Assembly: GCF_004145405.1 (NCBI RefSeq) | Contig: NZ_SELQ01000001.1 | Location: 186,001 to 250,000, forward strand | Source of the DNA: Salipiger sp. IMCC34102 | GTDB taxonomy: Bacteria; Pseudomonadota; Alphaproteobacteria; Rhodobacterales; Rhodobacteraceae | Length of the DNA stretch: 64,000 nt | Direction of reading: 5' to 3' | In this document: positions 52,493-61,459 of the stretch, in pieces | Numbering within the stretch: the first letter of the stretch is position 1 | How the letters are laid out: each line of letters begins with the position of its first letter | Notes under the pieces: model-generated | The model's input: only the letters and a program-made list of their open reading frames with translations | What the model was told of the DNA's origin: nothing | Database searches by the model: none | Position numbers and translations under genes: made by a program

Positions 52493-53983
52493 TCAGCGGA
52501 TCTGCTGGCCGTTGGCGGTGACGCGCCCGTCGGGGGTGACCTCGATGACGGAGCGCAGGGCGTCCTCGCCCACCGGCTCGGCGAACATGCCGACCATCAT
52601 CCGCGCCATCATCGCCTGATCGGCGGGAAGCAGGCCCATCGCGATGGCCGTGTCGATCAGCTGGTTGCCGCCCGTCAAGTCGATCGTCGCCTTGCCCACC
52701 GGCGATCCGATGTCCGGCGTGGCCAGCGGCCCCTCGGGGTCGAAGGTGAACGCGCCCACGGCCTCCAGCATGGCCCCCGCCAGAGCAAGGCTCACGTCGT
52801 TCACGCTGACCGAGACCAGCTCGCCCAGCGGGCTGTCCTCCATTTCCTCGGTGTCGGCAAAGAGGCTCTGCTCCAGGCGCGCCTCGCCGGAGACGTCGAC
52901 GTTCAGCGACGCGGGATCGCGCGGGATCATGTTCTGCGGGTCGATCATGGCCCAGATCTCGTCGCCCAGCGTAAGCTGCTGCAGGCGGGCGCGGATGCCG
53001 AAGGGCACCGGGGCCTCGGTCGGGACGACGGGCAGGGTCACGCCGGTTCCGTAGGAGGCCGCGCCGACGCGGATCGGGAACGGCAGTTCGGTGCCGCGCA
53101 CCTCGACCATCACGTCGTTGAGATCGGTGTCGTAGGAGAATCCCGCCTCGGACATGTCGAAGGTCAGGCTGCCGGAACCGGTCGTGGCCGTGCCGTCGCC
53201 CGTGGTGCCCGTGCCGCCCATGTTGAAGATATAGGCCGCGCTGTCGTAGCTGTAGCCCATGTTCAGCGCGAACCCGGCCGAGACCATCGCCAGCATGTCG
53301 GCGGTGTCGACCTCTTCCGGCACCGATGCCGTCGCCTCGAATCCGAGCCCGTCGACCTTGCCGGAGATCGTGACCTCCTCCCCGGTATCGGGGTCGGTCA
53401 TGTCGAGCAGCAGGTCCACGCTGTCCGACCGCACGTCGTAGTCGAACTCGGTCAATCCCGACGCCGCCTGATCGTAACCCCCGGAAACACCGTTCAGTGC
53501 CACCCGGGCCGAGACGTCGACAGGCTGGCCTTCGGGATCCATCACGCGGGTCGTCTCGACGGCGTAGCGATCGGCGGTCACCGCGTAGTTCATCGCCTCC
53601 GGCGTGCCGCTGACGAGGGTACGCAGGCCGGTCTGGATCACCGACAGTTCGATCAGGTTGCCTTCGTCGTCCTCGAGCTTGACGGGAATGGTTTCCGGCA
53701 GGACCAGTTCGACCGTGCCGTCGCCGGCGTCGGTCAGCTCGATCCGGTCGATGGTGACGACGGTCTCGCCGTCCTCCACCGGGTAGGTGTAGGTGGCCCC
53801 CTCGATCAGGACGCGGTCCGTCTCGATTGATTCGGATTGCGTCTCGAGGGTGACGGTGCCGCCGGTCGCCATCATCTGCTGCCAGCTGTCCCAGACCTCG
53901 CTGGCGGTGACATCGGCCAGCGCCGGCGCGCCGGTCAGGAGTGCCGTGGCACAGGTGGCAAGGGGCAACGAAAACTTGGTCAT
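52493..53983 (-). CDS. DUF2125-family secreted protein
   Basis: A 496-residue exported protein, one of the long DUF2125 proteins of Rhodobacterales. A signal peptide (to about ALADV) is followed by DVTASEVWDSWQQMM and long beta-rich repeats with acidic residues; a Gly/Thr-rich stretch TGTTGDGTATTGSGS lies near residue 255. There are no membrane helices after the leader. Its role is unknown; the beta-rich, asymmetric surface suggests an envelope or outer-membrane location. The gap 52288-52492 on its downstream side contains nothing recognisable. Confidence 0.8.
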   Translation of the reverse strand: MTKFSLPLATCATALLTGAPALADVTASEVWDSWQQMMATGGTVTLETQSESIETDRVLIEGATYTYPVEDGETVVTIDRIELTDAGDGTVELVLPETIPVKLEDDEGNLIELSVIQTGLRTLVSGTPEAMNYAVTADRYAVETTRVMDPEGQPVDVSARVALNGVSGGYDQAASGLTEFDYDVRSDSVDLLLDMTDPDTGEEVTISGKVDGLGFEATASVPEEVDTADMLAMVSAGFALNMGYSYDSAAYIFNMGGTGTTGDGTATTGSGSLTFDMSEAGFSYDTDLNDVMVEVRGTELPFPIRVGAASYGTGVTLPVVPTEAPVPFGIRARLQQLTLGDEIWAMIDPQNMIPRDPASLNVDVSGEARLEQSLFADTEEMEDSPLGELVSVSVNDVSLALAGAMLEAVGAFTFDPEGPLATPDIGSPVGKATIDLTGGNQLIDTAIAMGLLPADQAMMARMMVGMFAEPVGEDALRSVIEVTPDGRVTANGQQIR

Positions 53984-54088
53984 GGCGCGGTCCTTTCGCG
54001 AACGATTGCGGCCGGTCTGCCGCGACGGGCTGACTTCCGTCCGGGAAAACCTAGGTCGTTTGAAAGGAAATCGAAAGAGGGACGACCC

Positions 54089-54847
54089 ATGAGCAACAGC
54101 GATCTTTCAGGCAAGACCGTCCTCGTCACCGGGGCAAGCCGTGGCATCGGGGCCGCCGCTGCGCGGGCTTTCGCCGATGCGGGCGCGCGGGTGGCGCTGG
54201 TTGCGCGCAGTCGGGAGGCGATCGCCGAACTGGCCGGCGAAATCGGGCGCGAGGCGCTGGCCATTCCCTGCGACGTGTCACGCTACTGGGAGGTGGATCA
54301 GGCCGTCCGCGCCACGGTCGAGACCTTCGGCAGCTTTGACGTCATCGTGAACAACGCGGGCGTCATCGAACCGATGGGCGCGCTTGGCACGACCGACCCC
54401 GAGGAGTGGTCCAAGGCGGTCGACATCAACCTCAAAGGCGCGATGCACGGGATGCGCGCGGCCCTGGGCCCGATGCTGCAGCAGGGGTCGGGGACGATCA
54501 TCACCGTCTCTTCGGGCGCGGCGCACAATCCGCTGGAAGGCTGGTCGGCCTACTGCGCTTCCAAGGCCGCGGCCCACATGCTGACGCAGGTCACCGACCG
54601 CGAATATCGCGGCAAGGGGCTGCGGGTCCTGGGCCTGTCGCCCGGCACGGTGGCGACGCAGATGCAAAAGGACATCAAGGCCTCGGGCGTCGGGCCCGTG
54701 TCGCAGCTTGACTGGTCGGATCACATTCCGCCCGAATGGGCCGCCCGGGCGCTGGTCTGGATGTGCGGGCCGGAGGCGGACGCGCACCTCGGCCGGGACG
54801 TCTCGCTCCGGGACGAGGAGATCCGCCGCGCGGTCGGTGTCGCGTGA
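54089..54847 (+). CDS. Short-chain dehydrogenase/reductase
   Basis: A 252-residue SDR. The cofactor site is VTGASRGIGAAAARAF, followed by ALVARSREAIAEL. NNAGVIEP, the serine in ITVSSGAAHN and YCASKAAAH complete the active site. The C-terminus is close to VARALVWMCGPEADA-type family ends. AGAGGGACG supports the ATG. Its stop overlaps, in GTGA, the start of an enoyl-CoA hydratase remnant, so the original partner was probably a beta-oxidation-type enzyme. Confidence 0.9.
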   Translation: MSNSDLSGKTVLVTGASRGIGAAAARAFADAGARVALVARSREAIAELAGEIGREALAIPCDVSRYWEVDQAVRATVETFGSFDVIVNNAGVIEPMGALGTTDPEEWSKAVDINLKGAMHGMRAALGPMLQQGSGTIITVSSGAAHNPLEGWSAYCASKAAAHMLTQVTDREYRGKGLRVLGLSPGTVATQMQKDIKASGVGPVSQLDWSDHIPPEWAARALVWMCGPEADAHLGRDVSLRDEEIRRAVGVA

Positions 54848-55019
54848 TCGAGACCACTCGTGACGGCGGCCTCGTGGTCCTGAACTGAACCGGCCCGACA
54901 AGGCCAACGCCTTGACCGGCGCGATGCCGGGCACGCTGGTCGAGGCGGTTGCGGCGCGGACCGAGGCCGCGCTTTCGTCGGGGCCCGACCACGTTCGGCG
55001 GCTGAAGGGCAGGGTCTAG
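54844..55019 (+). pseudogene. Collapsed enoyl-CoA hydratase/isomerase gene
   Basis: The GTG start overlaps the SDR stop and reads VIETTRDGGLVVLN before a stop. A shift of frame at about 54885 then gives LNRPDKANALTGAM, the classic N-terminal motif of enoyl-CoA hydratases (LNRPxxxNAL). It runs on for 44 codons and ends with TEAALSSGPDHVRRLKGRV, which resembles the family C-terminus. About 200 central residues are absent. So the gene has both a small frameshift and a large internal deletion and cannot be active. Confidence 0.75.
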
Positions 55020-55330
55020 CGGCGGCGGCTCAACTGCTCCATCTCGACGGCGAGGCGGGTCTGCAGATCGGAGAGGATCTTCATCTGCGCGCGGCGCGCC
55101 TCGGGATCGACGAGTTCGGCCAGCCGTGCGGTCTCCGCCGTGATCTGGTCCTTCAGCGATACCGCCCGCGGCTTGGTCTTCGCGGCCTTGTGCATCCGGT
55201 CCATCATCGCGTCGAAGGGATCGCCCTTGAGGTCGAGCGGTTTACCGCTGCCCGGCAGGCGGTCGAGCGTCCCGTCTTCGCGGGCCGCTTCGATCCGGGC
55301 GTCGACGAGGGATTTAAGAAAGCTCGGCAT
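55016..55330 (-). CDS. DUF1992 (DnaJ-C28-like) protein
   Basis: A 104-residue helical protein of the DUF1992 family, related to the conserved part of DNAJC28. It shows FLKSLVDARIEAAREDGTLD, LPGSGKPLDLKGDPFDAMMD and the arginine-rich tail. No J domain is present, so it is probably a small cytosolic helper of unknown role. Its stop meets the pseudogene stop tail to tail. About 82 bases separate its end from the following HNH gene, which is on the same strand and upstream of it in transcription. Confidence 0.85.
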   Translation of the reverse strand: MPSFLKSLVDARIEAAREDGTLDRLPGSGKPLDLKGDPFDAMMDRMHKAAKTKPRAVSLKDQITAETARLAELVDPEARRAQMKILSDLQTRLAVEMEQLSRRR

Positions 55331-55412
55331 GAGAGGAACATAAGCATGCCCGTTTGCCTTGCCTAGATGGCCGGCCGCAGGCCCCTGCTGCCTTGCGCCG
55401 CTGCGCCCCGCC

Positions 55413-55724
55413 TCAGCGCGGACGCTTGCGCTTGGGCACGCGGGACATGAACTCCGGCGGGCGTTTCGCGACCCATTTCGCGAATTTCTCCAGCCGCGGA
55501 TGGCTGCGCAGCATCTCGGGCGTGTTGTAGACGCGGGCGAGTTCGGCCTCCGACAGGGTCGCGTGGATTTCCTTGTGACAGATGTGATGCACGAGCACGG
55601 TGGCGCCGCCCTTGCCGCCCTTGAGCTTGGGGATCAGGTGATGCTGGCTTTGCGGCACGCCGGGCGGGATCGGACGCAGGCAAAGCGCGCAAATCGGATC
55701 GGTGTCTTGTTCGTCGGGGCTCAT
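55413..55724 (-). CDS. Small HNH-type zinc protein, possible endonuclease
   Basis: A 103-residue protein with an HNH-like zinc region: two CxxC-type pairs (ICALCLRPIPPGV and HHICHKEIH) around HHLIPKLKGGKGG. Such stand-alone HNH proteins may be nucleases, but several lack activity. The tail is basic (RVPKRKRPR). The start MSPDEQDTDP at 55724 is the best; a longer frame overlaps the divergent flavoprotein gene. No mobile-element feature accompanies it. Confidence 0.78.
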   Translation of the reverse strand: MSPDEQDTDPICALCLRPIPPGVPQSQHHLIPKLKGGKGGATVLVHHICHKEIHATLSEAELARVYNTPEMLRSHPRLEKFAKWVAKRPPEFMSRVPKRKRPR

Positions 55725-55762
55725 CGGCGCACAAGGTAGCGCACGCAGCGAAAGGCGCCACG

Positions 55763-56923
55763 ATGTCCCGGACAGCACTCGTGATCGGAGCGGGCCCCGC
55801 CGGGCTGATGGCCGCCGAGGTGCTGGGGGAGGCCGGGTTGGCCGTGACGGTGGCGGACCGGATGCCTTCGGTCGGGCGCAAGTTCCTGATGGCGGGCAAG
55901 TCGGGGCTCAACCTGACGATGGAGGAACCCGGCGCGGCCTTCGCCGCCCGCTATCCCGACGCCCATCCCACGCTGATCCGCGCTTTGGAGAGCTTCGGCC
56001 CGGCCCAGGTCAAGGGATGGGCAGAGGGTCTGGGACAGCCGCTTTTCACCGGCTCGACCGGGCGGGTGTTTCCGCGCGCGATGAAGGCCTCGCCGCTTTT
56101 GCGGGCCTGGCTGGCGCGGCTGGACGGCTTCGGCGTCGAACGCCGCACGCGCTGGCGCTGGACCGGCTGGGACGGAGAGGCCGCGACCTTCGAGACGCCG
56201 AAAGGTCCCCGCCGGGTCAAGGCCGACCTCACCGTGCTGGCCTTGGGCGGCGGCAGTTGGGCGCGGCTTGGGTCCGACGGGCTTTGGGTCGGGATTTTCG
56301 CAGATGCGGTAGCGCCGTTCCAGCCGTCGAACGGCGGGTTCCGCGTGGCCTGGTCGGATCACATGGAGCCCCACCTCGGCCAGCCCGTGAAGGCGACTGA
56401 ACTGCACTCGGGCCACCTGTCGAGCCGTGGGGAATGGGTCCTGGGCCGCGGCCGTATCGAAGGCGGCGGGATCTACGCGCTGTCGCGGGCGCTGCGCCAA
56501 GGGGCCGCACTGACGGTGGATCTGCTGCCGGATCTGTCGCTGGAAGAGGTCTCGACCCGGTTGGCGCGCGCGTCGCGGAAAGCCACGGCAACGGCCCTGC
56601 TGCGCAAGACGCTCGCGCTGCCTCCGGTCAAACTCGCCCTGTTCAACGAGCTTGCGCGCGGCACCCCGCGGGCGAACCTTGCCGCGACGCTGAAGGCGCT
56701 GCCGGTGCCGGTCGCGGGGCCGCTGCCGCTGGACCAGGCGATCTCGACCGCGGGGGGGCTGCGGTGGCAGGCGCTCGACGGATTTGGCCTGCGCGCCCGG
56801 CCCGGCTGGTTCGCGGCCGGAGAGATGCTGGACTGGGACGCACCGACCGGCGGCTACCTTCTGACCGCAAGTCTCGCCACCGGTCGCGCGGCGGCACGCC
56901 AGGCGCTGGAGCGCCGCCGGTGA
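55763..56923 (+). CDS. HI0933/BaiN-type FAD-dependent flavoprotein
   Basis: A 386-residue flavoprotein of the HI0933-like group (TIGR03862 type). The FAD motif is ALVIGAGPAGLMAAEVLG, followed by VGRKFLMAGKSGLNLTMEEP, a family signature. GLWVGIF and the C-terminal GWFAAGEMLDWDAPTGGYLL complete the FAD-binding ends. The substrate is unknown for this branch, which differs from BaiN bile-acid reductases. It is divergent from the HNH gene, and its end is followed by yjbH after an 89-base gap. Confidence 0.9.
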   Translation: MSRTALVIGAGPAGLMAAEVLGEAGLAVTVADRMPSVGRKFLMAGKSGLNLTMEEPGAAFAARYPDAHPTLIRALESFGPAQVKGWAEGLGQPLFTGSTGRVFPRAMKASPLLRAWLARLDGFGVERRTRWRWTGWDGEAATFETPKGPRRVKADLTVLALGGGSWARLGSDGLWVGIFADAVAPFQPSNGGFRVAWSDHMEPHLGQPVKATELHSGHLSSRGEWVLGRGRIEGGGIYALSRALRQGAALTVDLLPDLSLEEVSTRLARASRKATATALLRKTLALPPVKLALFNELARGTPRANLAATLKALPVPVAGPLPLDQAISTAGGLRWQALDGFGLRARPGWFAAGEMLDWDAPTGGYLLTASLATGRAAARQALERRR

Positions 56924-57012
56924 CGACCCGCCACCGCGCTTTTTTGTCAGTTCCAATTCAAGCGGGCACCCGTTAGACCGGACGGGATTTCAAGCCTTGG
57001 GGGCCTGCCAGA

Positions 57013-59229
57013 ATGCTGAAACGAAGCCCGCTGTCCATCTCCCGGATCGCGCTGTTCGCCGTCGTCTCTGCGATCGCCGGGTCGGTCGCGGCCCAGGACA
57101 CCCGCCCGACCTATACCACCTTCGGGACCGTGGGCCTGCTGGAGATGCCCACCGCCGAAAGCGCCCCGGTGGGGGAACTTGCCGGCACGCTGGCCTATTC
57201 CAACCAATCCTTCACCAATGAGCCCGGATACCGCAGCACCTTGACGTTCCAGTTGCTCGACCGTCTGTCGGGCAGCTTCCGCTACGCCATCTTCGACATC
57301 TACGACCGGGATACGACCGAAACTTTCGATGATATCACGCGCACCTACGATCGCAGCTTCGATATCCAGTACCGCTTGCTGAACGAAAGCCGCTACCTGC
57401 CTACCGTCGCGGTCGGCCTGCGCGATTTCCTCGGCACCGGGCGCTACAGCTCGGAGTATTTCGTCGCCACCAAGACCTTCGCCGACAGCTTCAAGGTGAC
57501 GGGTGGCTTGGGCTTCGGCCGGATGGGCCAGCGCAACGGCGTGGACAATCCCCTGGGCGGAAGCTTCGACACCCGCAACGAGCCCAACGTCTTCGACCGG
57601 GACGCCGGGGTGAACACAGGCGGGCAGCTTTCGGTCAAGCAATGGTTCCGCGGCGACATGGCCCCCTTCGGCGGCATCGAGTACGTCTATTCTCCGAACC
57701 TGTCGTTCAAGGCGGAATACTCCTCGATCGAGTACCCCCGCCGGATCGCGAACCCCGCGCAAGAGGTCGACAGCCCGCTGAACTTCGGCGTGACCTACCG
57801 CCCGCGCCCGGGCGTCGAGCTGGCCGCGGACTACCTTTACGGCAACGAGCTTGGCCTACGCGCCACCTTCGACGTGAACCCCAACGATCGGCCCACCTTC
57901 AGCGGCTTCGACCAGGCCCCTGCCCCGGTCAAGCCCCGCACCGCCGAGCAGATGGAAGCCGCGCGCAGCTGGAACCGCGCGGCGGAACCGCAGCTGCGCA
58001 GCACGCTGGCCGACCTGCTGGAGGTGGAGGGCATCGACCTTCTGGGCCTCGAGATGACGGATCGCCGCGCGCGCGTCCGCTACCAGAACAATCGCTACCG
58101 CTCGGAAACGCAGGCCGCGGGCCGCGTGTCGCGCATGATGACGCAGGTGATGCCCCCCGCGATCGAGACCTTCGTTCTGGAGCCCGAGCGCAACGGCCTG
58201 CCGCTGTCGGCGATCAACGTGCCGCGCTCCGCCCTCGAACAGCTGGAGAACACCGTCGGCAGCACCGACGCGATCTTCGAGGCGATTTCGGTGGCCCCCG
58301 CGGGATCCTCCACCGGGTTGACGCCGGTCGACGACCCGGAGCCCAGGTTCCGGTACGGCATCGGTCCTTATGCGGACTTCACGTTCTTCACGCCCGGCAA
58401 GCCGGTCGATCCGGACGTCGGGCTGCGGTTCAGGGCGGAATACGATTTCACGCGCAACTTCTCGATCGCCGGCAGCGCCTCGATCTCCGCCCTCGGCGCG
58501 CGCGATCCGCTCACCGCGTTCCGGGACGACAATTCCTACGTCAACGTCCGCACTGATCGGCCCTATTTCGGTCTGGACGGCGGTGTCCAACTGGACCGGC
58601 TCTACCTGTCCTACGCAGATCAACTCGCCCCGGAGGTCTACGGACGGATCGTCGGCGGCTACCTCGAGCAGATGTACGGCGGTGTCTCGACCGAGGTGCT
58701 CTACGCGCCGGTCGACAAGAAGTGGGCGCTGGGGGCCGAGGTCGCCTACGCCGCCTTGCGTGACCAGGACATGAACTTCGACTTCGCGCTTTACGAAACC
58801 CAGCCCGACGGCGAGCGGGTCGAGGTCGGCGACTACGACGTCGTGACCGGTTTCGTGTCGGGGTACTACGATTTCGACAACGGCTTCGTCGGGCGCATCG
58901 ACGTGGGTCGTTACCTTGCGGGCGACGTCGGGGCGACCTTCGCATTGTCCCGCGAGTTCGAGAACGGCTGGGAGATCGGTGGATTCTTCAGCCTGACCGA
59001 CATGCCGTTCAGCGAATTCGGTGAAGGGTCTTTCGACAAGGGAATCACGATCTCGATCCCGTCCGACTTCTTCACCGGGCAACCCAGCCGGACCAGTATC
59101 AGCACCGGCCTGCGGTCGCTGACGCGTGACGGCGGCGCGCGACTGTCGGTCCCGGGCTCGCTCTATGGCACGGTCCACCCCGGCCAGCGCCCCGAGTTGC
59201 TGGAAACCAAGGGACGCTTCTGGAGATGA
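57013..59229 (+). CDS. yjbH: YjbH-type outer-membrane exopolysaccharide protein
   Basis: A 738-residue protein with a signal peptide (to about SVAAQD). The start TYTTFGTVGLLEMPTAESAP and the repeated beta strands ending in aromatic residues match YjbH (GfcD-type) outer-membrane proteins. A central domain (about 315-440, ARSWNRAAEPQLRSTLADLL) is more helical and may face the periplasm, as in YjbH/GfcD. E. coli yjbEFGH affects exopolysaccharide production. The stop overlaps the yjbF-like start (ATGA). It has no yjbG homologue beside it. Confidence 0.85.
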   Translation: MLKRSPLSISRIALFAVVSAIAGSVAAQDTRPTYTTFGTVGLLEMPTAESAPVGELAGTLAYSNQSFTNEPGYRSTLTFQLLDRLSGSFRYAIFDIYDRDTTETFDDITRTYDRSFDIQYRLLNESRYLPTVAVGLRDFLGTGRYSSEYFVATKTFADSFKVTGGLGFGRMGQRNGVDNPLGGSFDTRNEPNVFDRDAGVNTGGQLSVKQWFRGDMAPFGGIEYVYSPNLSFKAEYSSIEYPRRIANPAQEVDSPLNFGVTYRPRPGVELAADYLYGNELGLRATFDVNPNDRPTFSGFDQAPAPVKPRTAEQMEAARSWNRAAEPQLRSTLADLLEVEGIDLLGLEMTDRRARVRYQNNRYRSETQAAGRVSRMMTQVMPPAIETFVLEPERNGLPLSAINVPRSALEQLENTVGSTDAIFEAISVAPAGSSTGLTPVDDPEPRFRYGIGPYADFTFFTPGKPVDPDVGLRFRAEYDFTRNFSIAGSASISALGARDPLTAFRDDNSYVNVRTDRPYFGLDGGVQLDRLYLSYADQLAPEVYGRIVGGYLEQMYGGVSTEVLYAPVDKKWALGAEVAYAALRDQDMNFDFALYETQPDGERVEVGDYDVVTGFVSGYYDFDNGFVGRIDVGRYLAGDVGATFALSREFENGWEIGGFFSLTDMPFSEFGEGSFDKGITISIPSDFFTGQPSRTSISTGLRSLTRDGGARLSVPGSLYGTVHPGQRPELLETKGRFWR

Positions 59230-59894
59230 TTCGCATGAAAAGACTGACCCTCCTCCTTGCGGCGACCCTGGGACTGACCGCCTGCGGATCGTTGAACGAA
59301 GAGAACCCCTACCGCGACGTCTTCGTCGCCTTGCGCAATACCGTGAGCTCCGGTCAGGCCGATGCGGCCGAGTCCGGCAACCGGGTCGAGATCACCCGTG
59401 CGATGGTCGATCAATTGCCCGGCGACGTCCTGGTGGTGGAAGCCTACGAAGGTCTGAACCGGATCCTCATGGTTCCGGCCGTGGTCAACCTCAACCGGGT
59501 GACCTGGATTTCGGAGGACAACGTCTCGGTCGTGACCGAGAACGGATTGATCGTCGCGACTCGCGGATTGCCCCAGGACCTGATGGCCGCCGACGTCATC
59601 GAGTCCCGCCGGGCGATTCTGAATGGGGGTGGACAAGTCGTGCGCACCCGTGAAACCTTGTCGAGTCTGGATCAAATCACGACGGAACTGTTGCAGTGCA
59701 GCATCGCCTCCGACGGAGCGGAAACCATCACGATCGTCCAGCAAGCCGTCGCAACCGAGCGATTCACCGAACGGTGCGACGGAGAAATGACCAATTTTAC
59801 AAATACTTACTGGGTCAACGCCGGCGGCGTCATCGTCCAGAGCGATCAAAACGTCAGCCCGGAGGTCGGCGCCCTGCGATTGCAGCGGCCATAA
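59226..59894 (+). CDS. yjbF: YjbF/GfcB-type lipoprotein
   Basis: A 222-residue lipoprotein. The leader is MIRMKRLTLLLAATLGLTAC with a lipobox LTAC at about residues 17-20, followed by GSLNEENPYRDVFVALRN, typical of YjbF. The body is beta-rich and holds GLNRILMVPAVVNLNRVTWI, a motif I associate with YjbF/GfcB lipoproteins. It starts at 59226, overlapping yjbH, or at the next ATG 59235. Co-translation with yjbH implies that they form an exopolysaccharide-related complex in the outer membrane. Confidence 0.8.
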   Translation: MIRMKRLTLLLAATLGLTACGSLNEENPYRDVFVALRNTVSSGQADAAESGNRVEITRAMVDQLPGDVLVVEAYEGLNRILMVPAVVNLNRVTWISEDNVSVVTENGLIVATRGLPQDLMAADVIESRRAILNGGGQVVRTRETLSSLDQITTELLQCSIASDGAETITIVQQAVATERFTERCDGEMTNFTNTYWVNAGGVIVQSDQNVSPEVGALRLQRP

Positions 59895-59928
59895 TCCGTC
59901 GTTTCATGGGCCAATTTTCCGAAGTGGC

Positions 59929-59957
59929 TTGTTTTGATGGGGAAACGTGAGTAGACA
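59929..59957 (+). promoter_or_regulatory. Candidate promoter for the YjbE-like gene
   Basis: TTGTTT (59929-59934) and TAGACA (59952-59957) are 17 bases apart and start transcription about 37 bases before the ATG. It would let the small protein be made independently of yjbHF. Confidence 0.45.
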
Positions 59958-59999
59958 ACTCATGATCATCCACACAGTGCATCTAATTGGAGTACCGAC

Positions 60000-60251
60000 A
60001 TGCGCATCATCACCACCCTCGCCGCCTCCACTGCCCTGGCAGTGACCGGCTTCGCCGCATCCGCTGGCGGTCTGGCCCCCGAAGTCATGGAAGCCCCGGT
60101 TGTCGTCGTCGACACCCCGATGGCCCCCACCGGCTCGATCAACTCCGGCTACGTCGTCCTCGGCCTGCTGGCCGCTCTGGTTGCCGCTTCGGCTTCCGAC
60201 GATGACGACGACGATGTCGCTTCGACCACCACCACGGTTGTCGCCGACTAA
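60000..60251 (+). CDS. Small secreted YjbE-like protein
   Basis: An 83-residue exported protein. The leader MRIITTLAASTALAVTGFAA ends near SAGG. The mature part has a hydrophobic stretch, YVVLGLLAALVAASAS, an acidic run DDDDDD and a Thr-rich end STTTTVVAD. It has the general layout of E. coli YjbE, a small secreted protein in the same exopolysaccharide operon, but identity is not obvious. GGAG ten bases upstream fits the ATG, and a strong terminator follows. It could be a chaperone or structural part of the exopolysaccharide apparatus. Confidence 0.62.
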   Translation: MRIITTLAASTALAVTGFAASAGGLAPEVMEAPVVVVDTPMAPTGSINSGYVVLGLLAALVAASASDDDDDDVASTTTTVVAD

Positions 60252-60275
60252 ATCCTTCCGGATTTGAAAAGATAT

Positions 60276-60305
60276 GGGGTCGACCCTTCGGGTCGGCCCC
60301 TTTTT
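60276..60305 (+). terminator. Terminator after the yjb-like cluster
   Basis: GGGGTCGACCC pairs with GGGTCGGCCCC (one G-U pair) across a UUC-type loop, with five T residues next. A smaller AAATCC/GGATTT hairpin precedes it at 60250-60265. Confidence 0.9.
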
Positions 60306-60436
60306 CGTTTGGAACGAGCGTCGTTTCACCCGTCGCGGGGATAAGCGCACCCGCGCGTTCCTTTCGAACGGACCGAAGAGGCGCACCCGTTCCCGCCCCG
60401 CATCGGTCGAACGGCCTCGCTTCAGGCCGTCGCTTC

Positions 60437-61459
60437 TCAGCGCCCCGCCATCATCGCCAACCGTATCAGCGTGCGTTCCATGACCGGCGCCTGCGGCGCG
60501 CGGCTGGCGGATCGCAAGGTCAGATCGGTGTCCGTCAGCACGGAAATCGCCTGCTCCAGCTTGGGCCGCCCCCATTGGCTGGCCTGCCGCATCATCCGGT
60601 CCCGCCGCGGACCAAAGACCGGCGGTCGCAGTTTCCCGATCCCCTGCCCCGCGCCGCCGGGGTCGGAGGCGATCGTGTGCAACTGCCGGAAGTGCCGCAT
60701 CGCACCAATGCATAGGGTCGTAGGCACCGTGCCCTGCGCGTAGAGTTCGCGCAGCAGCCCCGCGATCCGGTCCGTCTGCCCGGCGCAGATCGCTTCGAGG
60801 ATGTCGTCCGTGTCGATCTCCGCCGCGGCAGGGGCGCAGAGTTGCAGATCCGTGACCGTCGCCGGCGCGCTGCTGCCGCGCATGTAAAGCCCGAGCTTGT
60901 CGATCGTCTGCCGCAGATCGGAGGGTGAGAGGCTTTGCGCCATTGCCTGAACCGTGTCCATCACGTCGCGGGGCAGCTCCGTCAGACCTGCGGCAGCGAC
61001 CATCGCCTCGATCTCGTCCCGTCCGGGTGGATCGTCGTAGAGCCCGATGGCCACGGCATTGCGGTGTCCTTCGAAAGCCTTTCGCAAGGCGGACTTCGCG
61101 TTCAACTGACCTGCGGTGGCGACGATCTGCGCATCCCCTGGCCGCCAGTCGGACAGGATCGAATCGAAAAGCTTCGACAACCCGTCGGTTGCGTCGTCCA
61201 CGCAAGCCACGCGCGGTCCAGGAAAGAAACCCTGCGCCTTCACCGCGTCATCCAGCGCGGCGGGATCGCGGCGCAGATCGCCGGCAGGCAGGCGGGTGAG
61301 GCGCATTTCGGCCTCGGCCTGCGGCCCCACGAGAGCGGCCACAACTTGCGCCCGCGCATCCGCCACGCGCACGGCGTCGCTGCCGAAGATCAGGATACCC
61401 GCGCGTTCGGGGTCGGGCTTGCGCAGGAAGGCAGCGGCATCGCGGCCCGTCAGCTTCAC
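60437..61459 (-). CDS. holA: DNA polymerase III subunit delta
   Basis: A 340-residue clamp-loader subunit that opens the beta clamp. The family N-terminal end [40 protein letters not shown] and LPAGDLRRDPAALDDAVKAQ are present, with the collar domain at about 210-335. It begins with GTG overlapping the lptE stop (GTGA), so translation is coupled. leuS-lptE-holA is a conserved gene order in alphaproteobacteria. No terminator is seen in the 131-base gap downstream, which otherwise has no gene. Confidence 0.94.
   Translation of the reverse strand: MKLTGRDAAAFLRKPDPERAGILIFGSDAVRVADARAQVVAALVGPQAEAEMRLTRLPAGDLRRDPAALDDAVKAQGFFPGPRVACVDDATDGLSKLFDSILSDWRPGDAQIVATAGQLNAKSALRKAFEGHRNAVAIGLYDDPPGRDEIEAMVAAAGLTELPRDVMDTVQAMAQSLSPSDLRQTIDKLGLYMRGSSAPATVTDLQLCAPAAAEIDTDDILEAICAGQTDRIAGLLRELYAQGTVPTTLCIGAMRHFRQLHTIASDPGGAGQGIGKLRPPVFGPRRDRMMRQASQWGRPKLEQAISVLTDTDLTLRSASRAPQAPVMERTLIRLAMMAGR

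Noticed and set aside
60274-60483. A 69-codon plus-strand frame after the yjbE-like gene
   Set aside because: It begins within the terminator hairpin, runs antisense into holA and has an Arg/Ser/Pro-rich composition typical of shadows.
59904-61205. A 433-codon minus-strand frame covering the yjbE-like gene and holA
   Set aside because: It is in a different frame from holA, which carries the recognisable delta-subunit features, and it runs through a strong terminator.
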